This document shows positions 8,926-16,574 of a DNA stretch of 64,000 nucleotides, one piece after another. Each line of letters starts with the position of its first letter. Within the stretch, counting starts at the first letter, position 1. Under the pieces are notes generated by a model. That model was not told the origin of the DNA and ran no database searches. It saw only the letters and a list, made by a program, of their open reading frames with translations. Position numbers and translations under genes: made by a program. This stretch comes from Gammaproteobacteria bacterium. GTDB taxonomy: Bacteria; Pseudomonadota; Gammaproteobacteria; Burkholderiales; Nitrosomonadaceae. Where the stretch lies: NCBI GenBank assembly GCA_015709615.1, contig CP054179.1, forward strand, positions 124,001 to 188,000, written 5' to 3'.

Positions 8926-9618
8926 TTATTTTACATTGGGGCAATCCACATAATTGGGGTGCGAGGTGATCACGATCGCAACACGGTTTTCCTGATCGGG
9001 TGTGTTGTCAGCGCCGGGAACTTCACCGATCGGTTTTGCAATGAGTTGACCGGGCCTGGCGCCATTGTCTATCAATCGTTTTATTACTTCTTTGGCTCTC
9101 CTCTCCGACAAATCCTGGTTGTAGTCCGGTTTGCCGACGGTATCCGTCGATGCCGTGACGGTTGCAGTCGCATCGGGATGCTCTTTTAACCAACTGCCCA
9201 CTTTGCCGATCGTGTCGTCCTTGGTTTTAAAGGGTACCGCGCTGCCCGTTTTGAAGTAAGCGACAGTATCGTGAATCGCTTCTTTTTTATGGTGATTATG
9301 GCCGTGCACTTCGGTCAGCCACAGACACATTGCCTTCTCGGCTTCCAAACGATGGCGCGCGGCTGATTTAGCGGCATCCAGCGCTTTTTGCTTCTCGTTG
9401 ATATTCCAGTAGTGATTCTTTTCCAGATGACCCAGAATCTCATTAGCGGTTTCTAGATCTTCTTCGGATTGCTCTTGATGAAACATGGCTTGCCCGTAGT
9501 GACCCATCCGGGCAGCCTTTATTTCGGCTTTCAGATCTTCCGTATCGGTTTTGGGCGTAGCGCAAGCGGTTAGAAACAGGATCGAAATCGCCAGCGGCAA
9601 GGCGTGATATTTTTTCAT
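8926..9618 (-). CDS. OmpA-family outer-membrane lipoprotein
   Basis: A 230-residue protein with signal peptide and lipobox (SILFLTACATP). Residues about 25-115 are helical and charged (YGQAMFHQEQSEEDLETANE). The C-terminal part is an OmpA peptidoglycan-binding domain: YFKTGSAVPFKTKDD, then the core DYNQDLSERRAKEVIKRLID and a closing ENRVAIVI. Such proteins tether the outer membrane to peptidoglycan. The extra N-terminal helical region is longer than in Pal. The spacing to the upstream TIGR04073-type gene is only 36 bases, so they may share a transcript. Confidence 0.85.
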   Translation of the reverse strand: MKKYHALPLAISILFLTACATPKTDTEDLKAEIKAARMGHYGQAMFHQEQSEEDLETANEILGHLEKNHYWNINEKQKALDAAKSAARHRLEAEKAMCLWLTEVHGHNHHKKEAIHDTVAYFKTGSAVPFKTKDDTIGKVGSWLKEHPDATATVTASTDTVGKPDYNQDLSERRAKEVIKRLIDNGARPGQLIAKPIGEVPGADNTPDQENRVAIVITSHPNYVDCPNVK

Positions 9619-9654
9619 GATGATATCCTCGTGATTGAATTAGTCGCAGCGAAA

Positions 9655-10047
9655 CTACTCGCCATCGTCCAATGGGCCGTATTGGGTCCAGTAACCGGGG
9701 TAATGCAAGCCGAAATAACGGCTGTCTTCACTGAAACGATCCCAGACATAAGCCGGTGAAGCAAATTCGGCCGTTGGAATCGGTGAAGTGATGACTTCCA
9801 CGCCACCCACCAATGTCCGGCTTACCCCTTGTATGACTCCACGGATAAGCCCCCATGTCAGACCTACCAGAATGTTTTGATCATTGGTGATGTTGATCAC
9901 GTTCTTGGGAATTTCGATAAAACCGAAAGCTATGTTGGCGGCGCCCTGGCTTAGTTTGTCGAAAAAGTAGCTTTCCGCTTTGGCTGGCGACGTCATCATG
10001 AGAAAACACGTCAATATGCAGGCGGTCAGGATTTTATTTTTACTCAT
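9655..10047 (-). CDS. Exosortase system-associated protein, TIGR04073-like
   Basis: A 130-residue secreted protein: signal peptide MSKNKILTACILTCFLMMTS ending near PAKA, then KLSQGAANIAFGFIEIPKNV and a Gly-rich hydrophobic stretch (GLTWGLIRGVIQGVSRTLVG). This pattern fits the small TIGR04073 family found in genomes with exosortase/PEP-CTERM systems; its biochemical role is unknown. The start at 10047 is chosen for AAGGAGCT seven bases upstream; an open frame extends 16 codons further without a comparable site. Assignment is from pattern memory, not a search. Confidence 0.7.
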   Translation of the reverse strand: MSKNKILTACILTCFLMMTSPAKAESYFFDKLSQGAANIAFGFIEIPKNVINITNDQNILVGLTWGLIRGVIQGVSRTLVGGVEVITSPIPTAEFASPAYVWDRFSEDSRYFGLHYPGYWTQYGPLDDGE

Positions 10048-10192
10048 GAGTAGCTCCTTGTTTTTAGAATTGAAACTACGCGAGACCATGCACAAGCGCT
10101 TGAAAGTGCAGACCTCACACCGATCTTTACTTCGTTTGCCGACTTGCTTGAAAATCCGTTAGAAAGCCGCTACTCATGATAGGCCTATCAAT

Positions 10193-10259
10193 CCGGCAAA
10201 AAAATAAGTATTTACTTATTTCTGTCTAAGCTAATTGCTTATATGCAAGACAATGCCGG
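10193..10259. repeat. Nested inverted repeats between corA and the TIGR04073-like gene
   Basis: CCGGCA (10193-10198) and TGCCGG (10254-10259) bracket a near-perfect palindrome with 9-base arms, AAATAAGTA-TT-TACTTATTT at 10202-10221. The outer pair starts eight bases past the corA stop (minus strand), so it may act as its terminator; the inner palindrome could instead be an operator for the downstream gene. The inner motif resembles the head of the dispersed repeats at 11391 and 53790. Confidence 0.45.
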
Positions 10260-10266
10260 TAATTAT

Positions 10267-11232
10267 TTACAACCAGCCAATGCGCTTGAAACGGATATAG
10301 AGAAAAAGACAAGCCAGGCAAATAGTCAATAGCGCCAGCGGGTAACCGTATTCCCATTGCAATTCGGGCATATGCTCGAAATTCATCCCCCAAATTCCAA
10401 CCAATGCCGTGGCGGCGGCGAAAATCCCCGCCCATGCGGCCAGGCGCTTGCTGACCTCGTTGTTTTCAATGGCGCCGATCGAGAGATTGACCTGGATAGC
10501 CGTGCTGATCGTATCGCGGATGGTGTCGATGGAAGCGTTAATGCGGATCAAGTGATCGTAGACATTGCGGAAATAATCGCGGATATTGGCGCACAACACG
10601 GGGCCGCGGTTACCCGACAGTTTTCCGGCAACTTCCATCAGTGGAGCGACCACATGCTTCAGGGTGGTGATTTTCCGCTTCAATGCGTAGAGCCGTTCGA
10701 TATTGCTGAGCCCGGCTTCCTTGGTGAAAATCTGCTCTTCGATCTCTTCCAGTTCGGATTCCAGCAAATCGATGGTAGGAAAATAGCGGTCGACTACGGC
10801 ATCCATCAACGCATACAGAACAAATCCAGGTCCTTGCTGCAACAGATGCGGTTCACGTTCGCAGCGTTCGCGCACGCTGAGGAAATGTTGCTGGCTCTGG
10901 TTCCTGACTGACAAAATATAATTCGGGCCGACAAAAACATGCATTTCGCCAAGGCTCATTTCTCCGTCGTGGTAATCCAGCAGGTGCATGACCACGAAAA
11001 CCGATTCGCCGTATTCCTCCAGCTTAGGACGCTGGTGACCGTGATGCGCGTCTTCCACCGCCAATTCATGAAGATCGAATTCCGATTTCAATTTATCCAG
11101 TTCTTCATGCGTGGCGTCGCGCAGCGCAACCCAGACGAAACACCCCGGACGTTCGAGGTAATCGCTGATTTCCTCCACGGCAAGATCGGTCAAGCGGGCG
11201 CCGTTTTCGTAAGCAACACAATTGATGAGCAC
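10267..11232 (-). CDS. corA: CorA-type magnesium/cobalt transporter
   Basis: A 321-residue inner-membrane channel protein. A long acidic N-terminal cytoplasmic domain (residues 1-255) is followed by two transmembrane helices; the diagnostic GMN pore motif occurs in GIWGMNFEHMPELQWEYGYP between them, and the C-terminus is basic (YIRFKRIGWL). Length and motif match CorA pentamers that import Mg2+. The gene stands alone; about 160 bases upstream lies a diverged dispersed repeat. Confidence 0.94.
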   Translation of the reverse strand: MLINCVAYENGARLTDLAVEEISDYLERPGCFVWVALRDATHEELDKLKSEFDLHELAVEDAHHGHQRPKLEEYGESVFVVMHLLDYHDGEMSLGEMHVFVGPNYILSVRNQSQQHFLSVRERCEREPHLLQQGPGFVLYALMDAVVDRYFPTIDLLESELEEIEEQIFTKEAGLSNIERLYALKRKITTLKHVVAPLMEVAGKLSGNRGPVLCANIRDYFRNVYDHLIRINASIDTIRDTISTAIQVNLSIGAIENNEVSKRLAAWAGIFAAATALVGIWGMNFEHMPELQWEYGYPLALLTICLACLFLYIRFKRIGWL

Positions 11233-11390
11233 GTTAAAATCCTTGCCATGGTTAAGAAGTGCCAGTCTACCCGCTTCATGCCGGATTCACTAGCATCGAA
11301 CCTGATCTGAAAATATACATTGCGGAGAATGAATCCGGGCATCCGTCAAAAACATCGCGAAGGAGAAATTGAGAATGAGTAAATAATTAA

Positions 11391-11575
11391 AAATAAGCAA
11401 AATGCTTATTCACATAGTCAACCGGCAACTCTAAGATAAAAAAATGGGTTGGTGATGATTGAATTTTTTAAGCGAGCAGCGGCCAGGCAAGGCGGAATTT
11501 GGGAAAAGAGCACAATTTACAAGGTGTAATTGTAAGTGAACATTCTGAGTCCGATTTCGACACAGCATGGCCAAG
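11391..11575 (+). repeat. Dispersed composite repeat, copy A
   Basis: This region is part of the 638-base gene-free stretch between corA and the next lipoprotein gene. It begins with the palindrome AATAAGCA-AAA-TGCTTATT (11393-11411), continues with an AT-rich middle, and ends in a core (about 11476-11572) containing GGCCAGGCAAGGCGGAAT, AATTTACAAGGTG and CACAGCATGGCC. The same order occurs in reverse orientation at 53615-53810, where the core reads GGCCTGGCAAGGCAAAAT, AATTTACAA and CACCGCATGGCC on the minus strand. The copies are clearly related but diverged. No open frame is present. It is probably a small non-autonomous mobile element or REP-like repeat. Confidence 0.65.
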
Positions 11576-11693
11576 CCAGCCGTTGAACAAAGCTTCCCTG
11601 TTTATTAATTAAATTTTGCAGTTTTTAATTCTCTAATCCACCCGCCCAAATGAACTATTGATTATATATTTCAATGCGCTTTGCATTATTTAT

Positions 11694-11836
11694 GGAAACG
11701 CTGATTAATTGACTGCACGAGCGAATCGATTTGTTGCGCGGTACTCTCATTCGCGCCTACCTTACTGATATGTCTCGGTTGCTATGTTCCGCGCGCCTCG
11801 CGCTTCATCTCGTCCGCCGGATTGATCAGTGTTTCC
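11694..11836. mobile_element. MITE-like element or IS remnant with 16-base terminal inverted repeats
   Basis: GGAAACGCTGATTAAT at 11694-11709 is the imperfect inverse (14 of 16) of ATTGATCAGTGTTTCC at 11821-11836. The 143-base element is GC-richer than its AT-rich surroundings and contains no open frame of note. The ends resemble those of IS5-group elements, so it may be an internally deleted IS or a MITE. No clear target duplication is visible; flanking bases are TAT and TTA. Confidence 0.55.
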
Positions 11837-11870
11837 TTAAACCTGTGTAACTTGGGAGTGAAAATTCATT

Positions 11871-12491
11871 ATGAAAAAAATGATCTCGGCGGTTTTCTTG
11901 GGCGTACTGTTAATGGGATTATTATCCGCTTGCTCGACAACACAAAAAATAACGAATTCAGCAAGAACAGCCACTGAGCAATTACTCCTCAGTGAAGCAA
12001 TCTCACGCAGTCTTTCTAAACAGATTGATTCACCGTTACCTATGCCAAAAGGGGCGATTATTAAATTGGATGTTGCCGGATTGACACCGGATAAAGATAT
12101 GGCGAAAGGTGTGGTGGCCGGATGGCTGGGGCTATTGGGATACACAGCGCAGGATGGCGCGGAAAAAGCGACGCATCGCATTAACGTTGTAATCGATTCA
12201 CTGGGTTCCGAAACAGGCAATACATTCTTCGGGATCCCTCCCATTCAAGCCTCTTTAATACCGATTTCGCTACCCGAATTGGCACTCTTTAAAGCTGATC
12301 TGCAAAGCGGCTATGCAAAATTTCATTTAGATGTTTTTGAGATGCCATCTGGACGGTTCATTACCTCATCCGCGCCGTTCATCGCCGATACCTACTATAA
12401 CGCATACACCTTATTGTTCTTAATCAGCTTTCATAGAACCGATTTGGATTCACCGCCAAAGTTAAGCATATTTCCCAGGTGGACGAATTAG
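11871..12491 (+). CDS. Hypothetical lipoprotein
   Basis: A 206-residue protein with a lipoprotein signal (MKKMISAVFLGVLLMGLLSAC, lipobox LSAC). The mature part starts with a Ser/Thr-rich linker and a helical segment (TATEQLLLSEAISRSLSKQI), followed by beta-rich sequence with KATHRINVVIDSLGSE and LFKADLQSGYAKFHLDVFE, resembling small periplasmic domains of envelope lipoproteins. GGGAG lies 11 bases upstream of the ATG. It sits alone beside mobile-element remnants. I do not recognise a family with certainty. Confidence 0.75.
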   Translation: MKKMISAVFLGVLLMGLLSACSTTQKITNSARTATEQLLLSEAISRSLSKQIDSPLPMPKGAIIKLDVAGLTPDKDMAKGVVAGWLGLLGYTAQDGAEKATHRINVVIDSLGSETGNTFFGIPPIQASLIPISLPELALFKADLQSGYAKFHLDVFEMPSGRFITSSAPFIADTYYNAYTLLFLISFHRTDLDSPPKLSIFPRWTN

Positions 12492-12587
12492 ACAAGACGA
12501 GGAAAAGGAGTAGAGGACCGGGGAACTCATCCGCGCGAGCCTGTTTCAGAGCTGCCACCCCGTTTGCCAGATCGGGGCTATGCATTT

Positions 12588-12845
12588 TCAATAATAACTG
12601 ACCCTTTTTTTAAAGTTATGGCCGGGCTTTGCATGAATCCCGGCAACGCGTCCTCTTCCCAATACATTGATGGCTACCGTACGTCCTATACCCTGAGCAA
12701 TCCCTCCATTCGCTGTTAATTGTTCCGGTAGCATGCGAGAATCGGCTTTAACTCCAAGGAAACCCTTCGGGTGAGGTATTTCAATCAAGTTTGGATTTAT
12801 TGAAACAGCTATCTGCCCGGATAATTTTGCTTTTTCACAGCTCAT
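12588..12845 (-). CDS. Small hypothetical protein, doubtful
   Basis: An 85-codon open frame without a signal peptide or recognisable motif and without a ribosome site before its ATG. It is the only substantial frame in the 440 bases between the lipoprotein and the hsdM remnant. The Gly/Ile-rich middle (TANGGIAQGIGRTVAINVLG) could be the tail of a decayed gene. The rest of the gap shows only a T tract at 12602-12608. Confidence 0.25.
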   Translation of the reverse strand: MSCEKAKLSGQIAVSINPNLIEIPHPKGFLGVKADSRMLPEQLTANGGIAQGIGRTVAINVLGRGRVAGIHAKPGHNFKKRVSYY

Positions 12846-12931
12846 GATCGAAAAACTGAAGTGGAATATCAGCCATTCGGCTAATTAGCTTTTGAGTCGA
12901 ATGAATATCGTTTTTAAAACAATAACAACGC

Positions 12932-13357
12932 ATGGCCATCAAAAAATCCGAACTTTATTCTTCCCTGTGGTCGAGCTGCGATGAACTGCGCGGCGGCATG
13001 GATGCCAGCCAGTACAAAGACTACGTGCTGGTGATGCTGTTCATCAAGTACGTCAGCGACAAATACGCCGGCCAGCCGTTCGCGCCGATCACCATCCCGC
13101 CCGGCGCGAGTTTCGAGGACATGGTCGCGCTGAAAGGCAAGCCCACCATCGGCGACAACATACTCGGCGATGCCTACGAATATCTGATGCGCCATTTCGC
13201 CACCGAAAGCGGCAAAAGCAAGGGGCAGTTCTACACCCCGGCGGAAGTCAGCCGCATCATGGCGCGAATGAACATGATCCTGCACGACAACCCCGGCGCG
13301 GAAATCATGCAAGACATGATGCAAGACCTGCTGACAAGCCGTGTCCGATTGGATTAA
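12932..13357 (+). pseudogene. hsdM: Type I restriction methyltransferase HsdM, internally deleted and fused to an HsdS-like tail
   Basis: The 141-residue frame opens as a normal HsdM (KSELYSSLWSSCDELRGGMD through GDAYEYLMRHFATESGKSKG and QFYTPAEVSRIMA). At about 13261 it jumps to RMNMILHDNPGAEI, a segment that in full HsdM follows the SAM-binding DPxxGSG motif, which is absent here. At about 13310 it jumps again to MQDMMQDLLTSRVRLD, which looks like the extreme C-terminus of an HsdS specificity subunit. A catalytically complete HsdM is about 500 residues. The product cannot methylate DNA; this is a deletion scar that has kept frame. Confidence 0.8.
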
Positions 13358-13386
13358 TGAAAAACCCACCCTGATAAGGAACCGAC

Positions 13387-15315
13387 ATGAAAATTTCAAC
13401 CATACTCGATCACATCGATAACGGTCACATGGCATTGCCGGAGTTTCAGCGCGGGTACGTATGGAACAAGGAGCAGGTCAGGGGGTTGTTCGATTCGCTT
13501 TATCGCAAGCACCCGGTTGGCGGCTTGCTGGTTTGGGCAACTGATTCATCCGCTGCAGCCTATCGGGGCGATGGAGAGCTGGCGCGAGGCATCGTCAAGC
13601 TTCTGCTGGATGGCCAACAGCGCATTACTTCGTTATATGGCGTGATCCGAGGTAAAGCGCCAAAGTTCTTCGATGGTAACCCGGCAGCGTTTACCGGATT
13701 GCAATTTAATCTTGAAAACGAAACTTTCGCTTTTTACCAGCCTATTAGAATGCAGGGTAATCCTTTATGGATCGATGTCACAGCGATCATGCAAAAGGGC
13801 AATGGGGGAATGGGCGAATTCATTACCAAAATTCTCACTGAGCCACGTATCGGTGAGTACACTTCGCGCATGGGCCGGTTATTGGCCATACTGGATATTG
13901 AACTGCATATCGATGAAGTGACGGGGGAAGATAAAACGCTGGATGTGGTTGTCGATATTTTTAACCGGGTTAATAGCGGCGGTACCAAGTTATCCAAAGG
14001 CGATCTGGCTCTTGCAAAAATTTGCGCGGACTGGCCCGAGGCGCGCGACAGCATGAAACAAAAAATCAAGGAATGGCATCAGGCGGGCTATGATTTCAAT
14101 TTGGATTGGCTGTTGCGTTCAGTCAACACGGTGCTGACGGGTGAAGCCAAGTTTCAGTATTTGCACGATAAGGATGCAGCACAAATTCAAGATGGTTTGA
14201 AGCGCGCTTCCAAGTATATCGATACCAGTTTGAACTTAATTGCCGGACGTCTGGGACTGGATCACGATCAAGTGTTATTCGGCCGTTTTGCGATTCCTGT
14301 CATGGTGCGATACCTTGATTTGTATGGCGGCTCGTTGAATGAAATCGATCGGGATAAGCTGTTGTTTTGGTTTGCACAGTCAGGCATGTGGGGGCGTTTT
14401 TCGGGATCGACAGAATCCTATATCGATAAGGATCTGGAAGTCTTAACCAGTGAAAACAACAGCCTCGATGCTTTGCTTGAACAGTTACGCCTTTGGCATG
14501 GAGGATTGCGCATAGAACCGGGGCATTTCACAGGATGGAGCCTAGGCGCGCGTTTCTACCCGGTTTTATATATGCTGACCCGCATGGGTGAGTCACGGGA
14601 CTGGGGAACGGGATTGCCTTTGAGAGCCAATCTGCTCGGTAGAATGAGCCGGCTGGAAGTGCATCATATTTTCCCCAAAGCGCAATTGTATAAACGCAAC
14701 TACCGAAAAAGCGAAGTCAATGCCATTGCCAATTTCTGTTTCTTAACCAAGGATACCAATCTGAATATCAGTGATCGTTTACCTGAAATTTATTTTGCCG
14801 AAGTGGAAGAGAAGCACCCCGGTGCACTGACTACGCAGTGGATACCGATGGATACATCGCTATGGCGAATTGAAAACTATCGTGATTTTCTCGAACAACG
14901 GAAGCTATTGCTGGCCGAAGAAGCCAATAAGCGTATGGCGTCCCTGCTGCATGACGATTATCAATGGCTGGAGGGTGCGATCAGGCGTTATTCGGAAAAC
15001 ATAGTATTGGGTGGCATAACCAGCGTAATAGAAGAATCCGAACTGGAAGAACTGAATAACTGGGTTCAAGCGCAGGGACTGCCCCTGGGTATCATGTCGT
15101 ATGATTACACTGAACAAGAAACTGGCGAGCAGAAAGCCGTCTTTGATTTGGCATGGCCGGATGGTATCCAGGAAGGATTGAGTACCCCAATTGCCGTTTT
15201 GCTGGATGAAGAAAAAGAAACGATTGCACTGGCCAGTCAGGTAGGTTTCAGGTGTTTTACCAGTACGGAAGAATGCAAAAGTTATATAAAAACTGAAATT
15301 CTGGTTGCGGAATAA
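13387..15315 (+). CDS. GmrSD-like DUF262/DUF1524 (HNH) protein
   Basis: A 642-residue intact protein. The N-terminal DUF262 (GmrS-like) domain has LPEFQRGYVWNKEQ and the nucleotide-binding signature LLDGQQRITSLYGV near residues 77-90. After a helical middle, residues about 415-470 carry the DUF1524 HNH nuclease motif: EVHHIFPKAQLYKRN, then NAIANFCFLTKDTNLNISDR. A further C-terminal region of about 130 residues has no motif I recognise. Relatives include GmrSD/BrxU, which cut modified phage DNA, but many DUF262/DUF1524 proteins are uncharacterised. An AAGGA site precedes the ATG. It sits where hsdS and most of hsdR have been lost. Confidence 0.85.
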   Translation: MKISTILDHIDNGHMALPEFQRGYVWNKEQVRGLFDSLYRKHPVGGLLVWATDSSAAAYRGDGELARGIVKLLLDGQQRITSLYGVIRGKAPKFFDGNPAAFTGLQFNLENETFAFYQPIRMQGNPLWIDVTAIMQKGNGGMGEFITKILTEPRIGEYTSRMGRLLAILDIELHIDEVTGEDKTLDVVVDIFNRVNSGGTKLSKGDLALAKICADWPEARDSMKQKIKEWHQAGYDFNLDWLLRSVNTVLTGEAKFQYLHDKDAAQIQDGLKRASKYIDTSLNLIAGRLGLDHDQVLFGRFAIPVMVRYLDLYGGSLNEIDRDKLLFWFAQSGMWGRFSGSTESYIDKDLEVLTSENNSLDALLEQLRLWHGGLRIEPGHFTGWSLGARFYPVLYMLTRMGESRDWGTGLPLRANLLGRMSRLEVHHIFPKAQLYKRNYRKSEVNAIANFCFLTKDTNLNISDRLPEIYFAEVEEKHPGALTTQWIPMDTSLWRIENYRDFLEQRKLLLAEEANKRMASLLHDDYQWLEGAIRRYSENIVLGGITSVIEESELEELNNWVQAQGLPLGIMSYDYTEQETGEQKAVFDLAWPDGIQEGLSTPIAVLLDEEKETIALASQVGFRCFTSTEECKSYIKTEILVAE

Positions 15316-15338
15316 TCACGTCATCTATCAGCAAATAA

Positions 15339-15617
15339 AAGATCGCCGACCTCGCCAAGTAGGTTTCAACGAAACAACCGGATGGACTGCCGGATTCGCT
15401 GAATACCCAAGCCAAGCGCGTGCTGTACAGCAATTTAGGCCAAAACGAGGCGCTGGCGTTGCAACTCAATGACGCAGTGATGAATCGCAAGGAAGATAGC
15501 TGGCGCGGGAATCAAGCGAAAGAGAACGAGATCAAACGCGCCATTTTCGACATCGTGCAGGATGCCGGTGAAGTCGAGCGGATTTTCGCCATCGTCAAAC
15601 AGCAACGTGACTACTGA
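15339..15617 (+). pseudogene. hsdR: Type I restriction endonuclease HsdR, C-terminal relic
   Basis: Just 23 bases after the GmrSD-like stop, an HsdR-like reading frame resumes: KIADLAK, an in-frame TAG at 15360-15362, then PDSLNTQAKRVLYSNLGQNE and a tail ending EVERIFAIVKQQRDY, which matches the C-terminal helical domain of HsdR subunits. The sequence reads naturally across the TAG, so one base change (CAG to TAG) is likely in addition to the deletion of the motor and nuclease domains. At most 85 codons remain after the stop; no restriction function is possible. Confidence 0.75.
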
Positions 15618-16332
15618 AATCCTGGCAATGAAATTGAATGATCTGGATGTCGAAATCATTCAAAAAGACATCAAGCATGTGCATTTGAGCGTCTATCCGC
15701 CCGATGGCAAGGTGAAAGTCTCCGCGCCGGTCAGCATGTCGCAGGACACCATTCGCGTATTTGTGATTTCCAAACTGGGATGGATCAAGAAACAGCAAAA
15801 CAAATTGCGTGCGCAGCAACGCGAAGCGCCACGGGAATATATCGACCGTGAAAGCCATTATGTCTGGGGCAAGCGTTATCTGCTTAAAATACAAGAAAGA
15901 GATGCGCCGCCAAAGATCGAGCTCAAACATGACAAGCTGGTACTGTCGATCCGCCCCGAAACGACGCAGGAAAGAAAACAGGCTGTGCTGGAAGCCTGGT
16001 ACCGCGAAAATCTCAAGCAAACGGTTCCCGAGCTGATTGAGAAATGGCAACCACTTATGGGTGTGTGCGTGAATCGATTTTATGTTCAGCGGATGAAAAC
16101 CAAGTGGGGCAGTTGCAGCTTCCATTCGGGCAATATCCGGTTGAACACCGAATTGGCCAAAAAGCCGCTGGCTTGCCTGGAATATATCGTCGTGCACGAA
16201 ATGACCCACCTGCTGGAACCGACGCACAACAGCCGCTTTATCGGACTGATGGATCGATTCCTGCCGAAGTGGCGCTTTTACCGGGACGAGTTGAACCGGT
16301 TGCCGGTCAGACATGAGGATTGGAGATATTGA
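15607..16332 (+). CDS. YgjP/SprT-like zinc metalloprotease (DUF45/M48 type)
   Basis: A 241-residue protein of the DUF45 family often found directly after hsdR in type I RM loci. It has VSAPVSMSQDTIRVFVISKL, the WGKRYLLKI region, MKTKWGSCSF, and the zinc site YIVVHEMTHLLEPTHNSRF (HExxH plus downstream His). The chosen GTG at 15607 overlaps the HsdR relic stop by 11 bases, suggesting former translational coupling; the ATG at 15628 is an alternative. The family's link to restriction is by genomic association only. Confidence 0.82.
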   Translation: MTTEILAMKLNDLDVEIIQKDIKHVHLSVYPPDGKVKVSAPVSMSQDTIRVFVISKLGWIKKQQNKLRAQQREAPREYIDRESHYVWGKRYLLKIQERDAPPKIELKHDKLVLSIRPETTQERKQAVLEAWYRENLKQTVPELIEKWQPLMGVCVNRFYVQRMKTKWGSCSFHSGNIRLNTELAKKPLACLEYIVVHEMTHLLEPTHNSRFIGLMDRFLPKWRFYRDELNRLPVRHEDWRY

Positions 16333-16574
16333 TCCCGGTTTATAACCGGTTGGTTGCATAGTTTCACGGCGGCCAACAAGCGCAGGGGAAATTGGCTATT
16401 GCTACCTGTATCTGTTGCGGAACCGGAAAAATAAATCAGTGCGCATTAGCGGCGAGGAGGCAGATGTATTACGATAGCCAGTCGTAAAACTCAAATCCGA
16501 TGAGCCAGAACCTTTCTTAAATTGCGCTGGCTGATAATCCGGATGGCTCTGGCGGCATACACTGAGGACATACT

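Noticed and set aside
12510..12610. Structured RNA in the gap after the 11871 lipoprotein gene
   Set aside because: Some GC-rich pairing and a T tract at 12602 exist, but no consistent fold or known RNA motif could be recognised.
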